Shown: piece by piece, positions 12,738-21,455 of the stretch
How positions within the stretch are numbered: the first letter of the stretch is position 1
How the letters are laid out: every line of letters begins with the position of its first letter
Assembly: GCA_947396885.1 (NCBI GenBank)
Contig: OX377206.1
Span: 9,226,278-9,290,277, forward strand
Length of the DNA: 64,000 nucleotides
Direction: 5' to 3'
Origin: Heligmosomoides polygyrus polygyrus
Lineage: Eukaryota > Nematoda > Chromadorea > Rhabditida > Heligmosomidae
Notes under the pieces: model-generated
The model's input: only the letters and a program-made list of their open reading frames with translations
Database searches by the model: none
Told to the model about the DNA's origin: nothing
Position numbers and translations under genes: made by a program

Positions 12738-12842
12738 TGGACACTTTTCAAACCAAATTGGACACCTTTCAAATCAAATTAGACCTTTTTCAAACCAAAC
12801 TGGACACATTTCATGTCAAATTGGACACTTTTCAAACCAAAC
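12738..12842. repeat. 21-bp minisatellite, five copies
   Basis: Five consecutive 21-base units of the type TGGACACTTTTCAAACCAAAT, with a few substitutions per unit. The period is seven codons, so the + frame reads a heptapeptide repeat (LDTFQTK-like) preceded by an ATG at 12737. There is no sign of a larger gene. Confidence 0.9.
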
Positions 12843-12847
12843 CGGAC

Positions 12848-12952
12848 CGCAGCATCATGATCGGAATACATATCGACGGACTTCGCGAAAAATCGATACC
12901 TATGGTGACCGTAGTGCCGCGCCGCGTGGCGGCGCAAGTGTAAACTAGAGCT
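12848..12952. mobile_element. Foldback MITE, left arm damaged
   Basis: The right arm (CCGCGCCGCGTGGCGGCGCA, then AGTGTAAACTAG) and the central GAAAAATCGATACC match the copy at 48246-48380. The expected left arm TAGTTTATACTTGCGCCGC is missing or unrecognisable. Confidence 0.7.
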
Positions 12953-12959
12953 AGGGCGA

Positions 12960-13013
12960 AGCATCTCTGCCCGGAAAGCAGATTGCACGGGTTCAAATCC
13001 CGTCTGGCGCAGG
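12960..13013 (+). pseudogene. tRNA-like 3' half
   Basis: GGGTTCAAATCCCG (B-box/T-arm, perfect ACGGG/CCCGT stem) is followed by a possible acceptor strand TGGCGCA, and preceded by a five-pair hairpin TCTGC-CCGGAAA-GCAGA that could be an anticodon arm or a long variable arm. No matching 5' acceptor or D-arm is found; that side is occupied by the end of a MITE. This looks like the surviving half of a tRNA gene or tRNA-derived repeat. Confidence 0.4.
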
Positions 13014-13491
13014 AGTTTTGATCGCAACTAAACATCCTTCTAACAGCTTCTGTCTTCTATCAGCCGCTTTAGGTTTAAGCAAAAATGAAAAACATTAATG
13101 GAAAGTGATTCGCCGTTGTCGAGAAACACCGTCGGAGTCATAGATGCTACGCTAATAATTGAAGAAATGAACTGAGTGTTCCAAACCACTCTGCATGAGC
13201 GAATTTTTAGACAAGGCAAGTAAGATATTCCTTTGTCTATCCCCAAAAGGGTCAGTTTTGGGAGAAATTAGTGAAAGTCGCTTTACTTGCGAAAACATCG
13301 TTTGAATACTTTCAGGGAGAGGTCAGCCCTTTTTATTTTTTTACCGATCGATACCACCTGAAGTGATAAGTCACTTCGATAGTTCTATACCACTCTGTGG
13401 TGAACTGCTCCTAGTTATGGAGTTATGTAACCATAGAGGTGAACCAACTGTTGGCTTCCGTCTCTGTGCTTTTGGGAAATTAGTTTGAACT

Positions 13492-13800
13492 ATTATGTTG
13501 TCCCATAAGTCCTTGCAGTTTTTTCAACGATTCACTGCAGATTTCGCCGGCGGTCTCTTGCATATCGCTGCATAGCTTTCGGAAGAGAATGACATGCTCT
13601 ATCAGAATATGTATTGCGTTTCTTTTTTCATCCTGAATTTTGTCAATTTTTAGGTCGTTGAAGTGAAAAGTGAAAAAGTGAAAAAGTAGCCATTTGCGCA
13701 CTTGTTCTCTCCGCCTAGGTTTGTAATTTTTTGCGCAGTTTTTACAGCACTCGGAAGACAATGTGCTATACTACAACAATACGTGTTGGCCCTATTTGAT
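13492..13800 (+). mobile_element. Long-TIR mariner-type MITE, left arm, cut by the gap
   Basis: Matches the left arm of the element at 60129-61209 throughout (TGTCCCATAAGTCC, TTTCGCCGGCGGTCTCTTGC, AATTTTTAGGTCGTTG), then runs into the N block. The right arm does not reappear after the gap. Confidence 0.8.
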
Positions 13801-14000
13801 NNNNNNNNNNNNNNNNNNNNNNNNNNNNNNNNNNNNNNNNNNNNNNNNNNNNNNNNNNNNNNNNNNNNNNNNNNNNNNNNNNNNNNNNNNNNNNNNNNNN
13901 NNNNNNNNNNNNNNNNNNNNNNNNNNNNNNNNNNNNNNNNNNNNNNNNNNNNNNNNNNNNNNNNNNNNNNNNNNNNNNNNNNNNNNNNNNNNNNNNNNNN
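13801..14000. other. Assembly gap of 200 N
   Basis: Exactly 200 undetermined bases, a placeholder length. It begins inside a repeat, which probably caused the break. Open frames crossing it are meaningless. Confidence 1.
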
Positions 14001-14120
14001 CTGTATAGCAATTCCAGGCTTGGGCTGCAGCGGAGTACACTGGGGAGGAACTGTGAAGCAAAAACAACTTCAGATATGGAAATCTCTATGGAAATCCGAT
14101 ACTATGGTAAAAGTGCAAAA

Positions 14121-14196
14121 ACGCGGATCACGGGAACCGAACCCCAGACCTCACGAACACGAGGCGTGTCCTCTACCACTGCGCCACCGAGTCCAC
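14121..14196 (-). pseudogene. tRNA-like sequence
   Basis: On the minus strand GGTGGCGCAGTGGTAGAGGA resembles an A-box/D-arm and GGGGTTCGGTTCCCG a B-box/T-arm, at the spacing of a tRNA. The outer strands GTGGACT and GATCCGC pair imperfectly and the anticodon region (CCTC..GAGG) gives an 8-base loop. It differs from the window's main SINE, so it is a separate tRNA pseudogene or a second tRNA-derived repeat. DNA from 14200 to 15006 shows nothing else recognisable. Confidence 0.4.
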
Positions 14197-15087
14197 ATCA
14201 GCGGATGTTGCGCTGCCGTGAAGAGCTCGCTCTGCGGACCCTTAACCATTACACCCTCGTACTCGTTTGCCTCAAGGATTCGGCAAAAACAAAACATGTT
14301 CTGTTACTATTAGGAGGACGGAGATTCTCCTATAGTACTCGTTCTTGCCGTTCCGGCTACCGTTCAGACAGTTCCCTTGTCAGTAGGGTTGAACAATGAA
14401 TATAGGCCCGACACAATCAATCGAGTTGGCGAGACAACCTGTGGAGCGAGTGAGCGACGGTGAGCGCTTGGGGAGTTTTATCGGAAATTCTCATTTATCC
14501 TAGAATTTCTGTAAGACTGTCCAGCTTGCCTTTGGAGTGTGCCGTGAACAATCCGTACAGAATCGAACCTACCAATCGAGTGGGCGCGGCAGCCTGTAGA
14601 GTGATCGTTTGAGGAGTTTTATCGGAAATTCCCACCACCCATCTCAAAAATTGCTGTACTTCATCCCGGCGAGGTTTTAGAGTAAGTTGTGGAGAATGCA
14701 TATAGAATCGAACCTATCAATCGATTGGGGCGACCGCTCGCAAATGCACGCGCGGACGAGTTTTTAGCGCAATAGCTCCATCAAGTTCAATAGTGCCCTT
14801 CAAGCTGAACAAAATGGTAGCATTGTGAGTGTCAAAAACTCAAACTTGGGTGAGTAAGAACCGATGAAACTTTACAACCCCCGTCCGCCGCTCTAAAATA
14901 GGAGATGGGGCTAAGGCAGTTTAGGCATATGGGTAGCTGTGGGCACGTCATTGTAAAGTGTCTTCAGTGCTGTGCTCGCTCACGCATTTTGAGCTGTATA
15001 AATAAATCCTACTATATATAAAAGAGTAAGCGGTTGTCCGTCCGTCTGTCCGTCCGTCTGCCTTTCCGTCTGGCCTTTCCTATCCTA

Positions 15088-15460
15088 GACGTCGAGTAAC
15101 AGGCGTCCGGGTTCAGACCATGTGTCACCCATGTCAGGTCGAGAGGGTCAGAAGGCGTGTCACCGATGTCGCGCAAAGGGCTTTCGTACTCACCATCAGA
15201 AGACATGTCACCGACGTCGTTCTACAGGCGTCCGAATTCAGAAAAGGTGCCACCGACGTCGTGCAACAGGCGAACGGGTTCGGAAGAGCTGTCGCCGAAG
15301 TCGCGCAAAGGGGGAAGGGGGGGGGGGGGGGGGCAGGTACAGAAGACATGTCAGCGATGTCCTTCAAAAGACGTCCGGCTTTAGAAGACGAGTCAACGAT
15401 GTCGATTAAACGATGTCCGGGTTCAGAAGGCATGTCACCGATGTTACGCCGTGAGCGTGG
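15088..15460. repeat. Minisatellite, units of about 36-48 bp
   Basis: Imperfect units built from AGACATGTCACCGATGTCG and CAGGCGTCCGGGTTCAGA recur here and again at about 15815-15945, with G homopolymers of 17, 12 and 12 at 15317, 15473 and 15800. Long open frames in several phases come from the repeat and do not mark a gene. Confidence 0.75.
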
Positions 15461-16016
15461 GAGGACAAGTTTGGGGGGGGGGGGAATATCTTGAAAAGTG
15501 AAATTCTTGAAATTCGTGAAAGTGACCTGGAAGGGGGAGGGGGCTGGAGGTGATACGGAGACGGGGAACCAGTAATACGGGATCTCTAAAATGGGGTCAG
15601 TAGAGGGGACCAAGGGAATGGGGAAACCAATAATGGTGTTCAGTAGACGGTTACCAATAAGGGAACAAGAAAGGAGGAGTTAATTAAGGATGGTTACCTA
15701 TAAGGGCAATCAAAAAGAAGGGGTCCAGCAGCTGAAGCGGGCAAGAGGGGACCACTAAAGGATGACCTGTTCGAGAGAACCAGTAAGGTGGGGTGGGGAG
15801 GGGGGGGGGGGTGGCGTCCGGATTCAAAAGATGTGTCAGTGTTGTGGGGTAACGGGCTTCCGCGTTCAGAAGACGTGTCTCCGATGTCGGTCAAAGGCCG
15901 CTTGGGATTGCAAGACGTGTCACCGACGTACAGAGGCAGGCGCGTTCGCTATATATTAGAATTAGAATATATTAGAAGATATTAGAAGTTCCATATATTA
16001 GAAGTTCCAATTTCAG

Positions 16017-16076
16017 GGTTTGGGGGCGAATCCCCCAACCAGACGTTTGGCGGCCGGCAGGCCGTTGAACGTCTGG
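16017..16076 (+). other. Two abutting hairpins at the right end of the Helitron-like element
   Basis: First hairpin: GGTTTGGGGG / CCCCCAACC (about 16017-16040). Second: a 17-pair stem at 16039-16076 beginning CCAGACGTTTGGCGGCC, with loop GGCA; three of its pairs are G-T, so it folds better as single strand or RNA than as a perfect DNA palindrome. Confidence 0.7.
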
Positions 16077-16349
16077 TATGAATATACAACGTGTTCGTAC
16101 CTGATGTTGTCCACAACTCCAGAGGACATTTGTGGCTGCTACTCCGACGAACTGAAATATTTATAGCCCCACAATTTTGGAACCCACTGATACATCGATT
16201 CGATCTAATTTAGTTTCCACCCGCAGCCTCGAAAACGCATACATATGAAGTAATAAAACCTGCCTGCTATGAGGATGTCCTTGTCCCATTTAGTATTACT
16301 TCAGCCGTTTGCACAACTACACTCGATGTGATGCGGAGGACGATGATAC

Positions 16350-16453
16350 AAAAAATTTTGGAACGCTTCACGAATTTGCGTGTCATCCTTGCGCAGGGGC
16401 CATGCTAATCTTCTCTGTATTGTTCCAATTTTAGTATATGTTCAGGAATGAAC
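16350..16453 (-). ncRNA. U6 spliceosomal snRNA (copy 1)
   Basis: U6 RNA is the catalytic snRNA of the spliceosome. The minus strand reads the 5' stem-loop GTTCATTCCTGAAC, then ATACTAAAATTGG, the ACAGAGA box (ATACAGAGAAGATTAGC), and GATGACACGCAAATTCGTGA with the internal stem-loop, ending in an oligo-T run at 16350-16355 for Pol III termination. The 104-base core agrees with copy 2 at every position I compared. A TATA box and conserved upstream block are present, so it is probably active. Confidence 0.95.
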
Positions 16454-16477
16454 GAGGTGTCCGATGCGCACCTCGTA

Positions 16478-16545
16478 CTTATAGCCGCGCTCTGTTACGA
16501 GCCGTACCTCCCGCGGGTGGCCAGATCGTTTAGCATCAACGCGTC
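16478..16545 (-). promoter_or_regulatory. U6 Pol III promoter (TATA and proximal element), copy 1
   Basis: TATAAG (complement at 16478-16483) lies about 25-30 bases upstream of the U6 start. Beyond it a block reading CCACCCGCGGGAGGTACGGC on the minus strand is shared with copy 2 and sits at the usual position of the proximal sequence element (inference). Confidence 0.75.
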
Positions 16546-16720
16546 CTTCAACAGACCGCTCCCACCACACTCCACTCGTATTATGACGGTTGTCATCTGA
16601 GCTACGGCATCAGAGCACGTTGTAGCTTCACTCAGAGGACCTACCCTGTTCGAATACCATGCAGTGCTAATGGAGCATTTCCCGCCTTTTCAGGCTTGGT
16701 GTGTCTAGCACTTTTAGCAT
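16537..16720. repeat. 176-base insertion in the U6 upstream region, flanked by TTTAGCAT
   Basis: Comparison with the other arm of the inverted duplication shows extra DNA between two direct copies of TTTAGCAT (16529-16536 and 16713-16720). This is the layout of an insertion with an 8-bp target duplication. No terminal inverted repeats were found. Confidence 0.6.
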
Positions 16721-17340
16721 GAGCTAATTACCTTTAACCAGGCTAGTCTGTCAGCTGCAGGTCTGGTTTTTCTATCGCTAACTACTCATTTGAATGTTTC
16801 CTTCCATTTTTTTTTGAGGTGTTTTTGAAGGAAAGTGTCAAGAACCACCACTTCTGGCTTCATCGAATCCCCAGGCCGCCCATAATTGCTTTGTCTTCAT
16901 AATTTATCATCTCAGTAAAAGTATTTTCCAAGGAGTTATAATCGAAATTATCGGAGAAATAGAGGAAGGCCTACTTTTGGTGAGAAGGTCTTGTAGTTCC
17001 CTTCCTACATTCGTTGATTCGAAGCTGTATTCAAATGTTTGAGCGCTGCTAAGGGTGCAAGGCGTGAGAGCTTATAACAGAATACATTGTTCTTGGTCAG
17101 TGTGCACAAAGGCATGAATAACGCTTATCAAACACGTTTGCTGGATCGTGGCGCCTATGCAAATACGGCCAACCTGGGAATTCGCTGAAGCGAGAATTGG
17201 TGGTTTTTAGCACTTGCCTTTCAACAAATCTCAAAATGATGGAAGGAAACATTCAAGGGAGTCGCTAGTGGAAAGCGCACCTGCGGCTGACAGTCTGCTT
17301 TGATTGAAGGTCATCGAATTAGCTCACGCTAAACGATCTG

Positions 17341-17384
17341 GCCACCCGCGGGAGATACGGCTCGTAGCAGAACGTGGCTATAAG
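17341..17384 (+). promoter_or_regulatory. U6 Pol III promoter (TATA and proximal element), copy 2
   Basis: TATAAG at 17379-17384 is 30 bases before the U6 5' end; CCACCCGCGGGAGATACGGC at 17343-17362 matches the block upstream of copy 1. Confidence 0.75.
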
Positions 17385-17408
17385 TACGAGGTGCGCCTCG
17401 GACACATC

Positions 17409-17512
17409 GTTCATTCCTGAACATATACTAAAATTGGAACAATACAGAGAAGATTAGCATGGCCCCTGCGCAAGGATGACACGCAAATTCGTGAAGCGTT
17501 CCAAAATTTTTT
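17409..17512 (+). ncRNA. U6 spliceosomal snRNA (copy 2)
   Basis: Same 104-base U6 sequence as copy 1: 5' stem-loop GTTCATTCCTGAAC, ATACAGAGAAGATTAGC with the ACAGAGA box, GATGACACGCAAATTCGTGA, and a terminal T run (17507-17512). It points away from copy 1. The conserved upstream region shared with copy 1 extends well past the promoter to about 17233, so the pair arose by inverted duplication. Confidence 0.95.
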
Positions 17513-19084
17513 GTCTGATCGTGCTACATGTCAGATACGATTTCATGAAGCAACAGAATCCATATTTAAAAAAGGAAAAAAGTTTCATTTGCTAGGCACA
17601 AGTAACTGTATAAAAAGGTTTGCCGCCTTTCGTTGTCCCCTTGCATTCATGATACTAGGAAAGTCAACGGGTTGTTGCTGCCTTTTACTTTGCCACTTCG
17701 AAATTACTCCACATAACTTTCTAGTGGGAAAAAAGCCAGTTGCGCTCATCCCTTGACTGTATCTTCGAATACGGCTTCAGCGGTGTTGACGAGAATGTGG
17801 GCTTGCCGGTATTCTTCGAATTTATTTGATGGCTTATCAAATCCTTGGTAGCCGATCATGACAAACCTCAAGGATACAACGCGGCGGCGTACGCCGGTGC
17901 TTCTAAATCGTGCCAACCCCTGATTAGGGACAACCTTATTTGGATACTGGTAGATGCACTGTGAGGCATTGTCTTACTCATGAGTGATAATTTCCCAGGA
18001 TATTCGACGTCTTCGTGGATCCGTGAAGATTGAGTAGCTGTAGTGGCTTCTTTCCCATGAAATTCTGTTAAAATGCTGCATCGTGATTCGAGTGGGAGAA
18101 GGAATAGTGCAACACAGTGAGCTCCTACTTGCTCCAATGGATTCAGAATTCGAGTTTCGTCCAGGCCAACCATGCAGCTACCTCCGAGGTCATGAAATCG
18201 CCCAGACGTAGCCAGAAAAGATATGGTACCGAAATAGTCATCGGCTGACCACGGCAATTCGATGTGTGCACACTCAAGCTGCACACTCAAACTCCCTCGA
18301 CGACATGAGGGTAAAGTAGAGTGCGAGTTCATCTCCTTTCGCAGTGGCACAATCTGTTCACCCCTTGGGACCAGGGAGTGTTTCATGTCATTTTCTTTAG
18401 GCCTCCAATGGCTGTCATAGAGGTTCCAGGATATTGTGCTGTGATGAGAACTCTAACACCATGCAGGTCTTGAACCCTGATCAGCCGGCCGCTGATATCG
18501 GCATGAAAGCAGTTAAGCTGAAGGTCTCGGAAGGAAAGAGAAAGGGTTTTCCTGCTTGAAAGGCCGGGCGCATGAAGAGCACTGACTTGAGCTTGCTTAC
18601 ATGTAGAAAGCTTGGGGTTCTTTGTCATTGTATCGATTGATAGCAGTGATGCTTTTCGATACATTATTGACCTATTTATACCGAGTTTTGCGAGGCAAAA
18701 TGGTGAACGTGGGAAATTTCCTCAAACGAACCTATAGTTTTCACCGGTTTCTATTCGGTACTTCTTCAATAAAAGTTTGTGGTATCCAGCACTGATAAGA
18801 TATATTGGTTATATTTCTTCTAAAAAGGTTTTCGATAGTGAGGAATACGATGGTAACATCATTGAATCTCGGCAGAGGGTTCTTCGGGTGCTAATGGACA
18901 AATCGGAGGGTGAAACTATAATTTTCCACCGGGGTGCATACTTGACTTATTTGTAATTCTCCTGTTCCAGAAAGGTAAACGCATTCCGCCACTGTTGAAG
19001 GATAGCAAAATAATGGTCAAAACAAAGAGTTTTGGCCGATCACTATAGGGGAATTGCTTTATAGGATAGTAATAGTACACGTTT
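17513..19084. other. No gene recognised
   Basis: Two overlapping minus-strand open frames (18664-18383 and 18386-17868) are fairly long, but I see no domain, signal or splice pattern in them. They could be remains of an old repeat. Confidence 0.35.
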
Positions 19085-20535
19085 GTCACCTGTATCACCT
19101 GTCGTCCCGTTGATCATCGAGTTGCTCTAGCGAGCGCATTCAGGGTGCGCCATAAATATGGCCACTCAATAAAAAGCGAATTACTCACGGAGAATTTGTC
19201 AGGGAATAGCGAAACTTCCTCAACAATTTATTAACAATCTACTTAACACGCAAAATGGATATCATCCAATATGATCTTCCTTGGCACGAATGACAACCTT
19301 CAGACGCTTAGGGTAGGACTCAATGGCGGCACGCAAGGTTGCTTGCGGAATTTCCTTCCATGCTTTTTCCCGTGAAGATTTCAATCCTCGAGTCGTAGTG
19401 CGCCTTTTAGCGCAGGCTTCACCCTCTAGAATGAACCAACGCAGTAATCCATAACACTCAAATCTTACGAGTTTTTCGGCCATTCAGAAACAGGGATGAA
19501 GTTGGGAAGATTCCTTGCGCACCACTCCTGAGTCTTCTTGTACTTATGAGCGGCTGCGCCGTTCTGGTGAAAGGTCCATGTTGTATTTCCAGAGTGTTCT
19601 TGAGCCTAGGGAAGCAACTCCTTCATCACAATGTCGTCCACGTAGACATTGGTGTTGACCTTGGCTCCTTTTTCAACGAAAACCAATCGTGTCCGTCCTT
19701 TGGCGCAAACTCCGGCCCAAACCATCAGGGAAGCATGAGAGTTTCTGTTAACGGTGTCTGCATCCTCACCACTTTCAGCCAATAACCGCGAGTTTCGGCG
19801 GTCAAAATGCTGCTCAATTGAGAAAAGTTTCTTATCAGTGAAGGGCGTCGTGCAGTAGTCGTGCCGCTCGAGGAGTCTTGGACATTTTTTCTTCTTCCTT
19901 CCATCTGTGCAGGTAGGGGTATAGTCCAAGTTCATTCTTAGCAACTCGCTTCATCGTCGTAGCCGATACGTTGAGCTCGGATGCCATCTTTCTCATGCCG
20001 CGGCCTGGATTCCACTTGAATTGTTCTTTCACGATTTTCCAAAGACTGCTCGTAGCTACGGATACCGGGCAGCCAGGTCGGGAACGATCATCGAGAGAGT
20101 TACGTTCCACACAGCGATAGACTGTCATCTTGTGCAGCTTCAGCAGACGAGCGATGTTGGGAACAGAAAGTCCTGCCCTTCTCGGATCCAAGATTGCGCC
20201 TCTTTGACAACAAGGCTTTACCATTTCTGATAGAAGCAGAGTGGAGATGCAAAAAACACTATATACGGTTAAGATGACACGTAGAATCCGAAGAAACAAT
20301 GGAAACATAAAAACGTTCGCAAACAAATACAAAAAATGACGCGCGAAAAACTGACCATCTTTATGGCGCACCCTGTAGTCTTCATTCGTCCTTCTCGAGT
20401 GCCAGAGTGCTCCAATGGGCTTGCTCGAGGACGCGAACATCGTCTTATCGACCGTATCAGGGGATTCTCGAACAAGTCCTACCAACGCACTTGTGGGCGT
20501 CCTGGTGTTCCGTTCGTAGACGAAATATTATTTTG
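19085..20535 (-). mobile_element. RTE-type LINE 3' end, split by a Tc1-like element
   Basis: RTE tail CACCTGTATCACCTGTCGTC at 19088-19107 continues, after the Tc1-like insertion at 19141-20375, with CATTCGTCC..GTGCCAGAGTGCTCCAATGGG, the next RTE segment. A few bases at the junction are lost. Confidence 0.8.
19141..20375 (-). mobile_element. Tc1-like DNA transposon, inactive
   Basis: Terminal inverted repeats CAGGGTGCGCCATAAATATG (left) and the near-complement ending TTTATGGCGCACCCTG (right); TA follows the right end, but the left flank is TT. Minus-strand transposase runs from an ATG at about 20225 to 19262: an N-terminal paired helix-turn-helix part (SVPNIARLLKLHKMTVYRCV), a central part with FTDKKLFSIEQ and ASLMVWAGV, and a C-terminal part. 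Around 19560 the second catalytic position reads QNGA instead of the usual QDGA, and a stop and frameshifts follow, so it cannot be active. It inserted into an RTE fragment. Confidence 0.9.
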
Positions 20536-20686
20536 ATTTTGTAAGGAGACTGCCATGTGCGATGTTTTTTCAAATGAGACAGCAATAAAAGGTGAAATAT
20601 TTCGAGTAAGTGGTAATGGATTTGAGCCCGTGGAGCAGCTGAGTACAGAGCGCAGAGTCGTAGGGAATTGCTGAGAAAAAAGGCTG

Positions 20687-21062
20687 CTATCTGCTAGTGA
20701 AACGATCGTCCTCAAACCATCCCAACGGGAATATCGCCAGGAATCCGATGTAGAATCCCGAGTACTGTAGGAAGCAGGCGACTGTCCAGTGGTCTTTGTG
20801 CGAGCCGTTGTGCTTCAGATACGAGAGCATGTCCATCCAGGCAACGTACAAGAACATTCCAGGAGAGTCATTAGAAGTGCAGTTATAGCAAGCAGCCATA
20901 ACTGCACTTCTAATGACTCTCCTATTACAATGTTAGTGAAGAGTCCGAGAAACGTGGTGAGCGCGGACAGTATGTTCAACGCTATCTTCATGAGAAGTCC
21001 AGAGTCGATCAGTACAGCCAGGTCCCCGAGTTCGTGAGGAAGTTCGTGGCATATCACCGCAG
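20687..21062 (-). pseudogene. ZIP (SLC39) zinc transporter fragment, frameshifted
   Basis: ZIP proteins move zinc into the cytosol. The minus strand encodes the family hallmark HELPHELGDLAVLIDSG (the metal-binding membrane helix), the following segment ALTTFLGLFTNIVIGES, then AITA, and in another frame GMFLYVAWMDML and the last membrane segment to FEDD and a stop at 20687. Removing 17 bases (20861-20877) would rejoin the two frames exactly at ITA-GMF, where family members are continuous. Those 17 bases are an inverted copy of nearby sequence. The N-terminal two thirds of the protein is absent, and the fragment has no intron. It is almost certainly a non-functional copy. Confidence 0.85.
20861..20923. 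repeat. Perfect hairpin, 26-base arms, 11-base loop
   Basis: AGGAGAGTCATTAGAAGTGC.. (20861-20886) and its exact complement (20898-20923). The inner nine pairs are native coding sequence; the outer 17 bases of the left arm are the inserted part that breaks the ZIP frame. Confidence 0.95.
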
Positions 21063-21164
21063 TCGACGTGATAATACAATCCACTACCACTTACTCGAAA
21101 GATTTCACCTTTTATTGCAGTCTTATTATTTTCATTTTATTCGAGAGTGTCTCCTTTAATCTGA

Positions 21165-21455
21165 AAGATGGACTCGTGTAGCGCAGTCGAAGGAGGCGCC
21201 GGCTGTCGCTTGCACCCGATGCCAGATTCCTGGTTCGGATTTCCCGCCCAGATCAACCAAGTCTTCCATCCCTCCGGGGTCGGTGAATTGGTACCAGACT
21301 TGTCTGGGAAGGATAAAGCGCTGACTTGTTCATCGGCTGGCCATCGCAAGTCATTGTATGGCCGAATACGCATTCATGTCGCCTCCACGACATCCCGTAG
21401 AAGTAGAATGCGCTGGCGCATCCTAAAAGGGATTGAGTAACGCCGTCCTTTATTC
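21165..21455 (+). mobile_element. tRNA-derived SINE, near full length
   Basis: Head with A-box TGTAGCGCAGTCGAAGGAGG and B-box TGGTTCGGATTTCCC, body ATCAACCAAGTCTTCCATCC, and 3' end CATCCTAAAAGGGATTGAG then ACGCCGTCCTTTAT. The stretch after it (21456-22607) shows no gene I can support. Confidence 0.9.

Larger units (their letters stand above)
15007..16077 (+). mobile_element. Helitron-like non-autonomous element
   Basis: The left end TCCTACTATATATAAAAGAG, followed by GGTTGTCCGTCCGTCTG repeats, is the type of start seen in many Helitrons, and the base before it is A. The right end is CTGGT at 16073-16077, which fits CTRRT, preceded by strong hairpins, but the following base is A rather than the expected T and the hairpin overlaps CTGG. 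The interior is a CCGATGTCG minisatellite, G runs and AT-rich DNA. No Rep or helicase coding is present. Confidence 0.45.
20582..21118. repeat. 41-base inverted repeats bracketing a ZIP gene fragment
   Basis: GCAATAAAAGGTGAAAT.. at 20582-20622 is repeated in reverse complement at 21078-21118 with two mismatches in 41. Between them lies little besides the transporter fragment. The layout resembles a DNA element that picked up a gene piece, but no target duplication or transposase is seen. Confidence 0.65.

Noticed and set aside
13702..14313. Open frames across the N block
   Set aside because: They exist only because N has no stop codons.
15120..15613. Long frames in several phases
   Set aside because: Produced by the minisatellite; G runs interrupt any sensible product.
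17868..18386. 172-codon minus-strand open frame
   Set aside because: No domain, signal peptide or splice context recognised; overlaps another frame at its start. Left as unassigned DNA.
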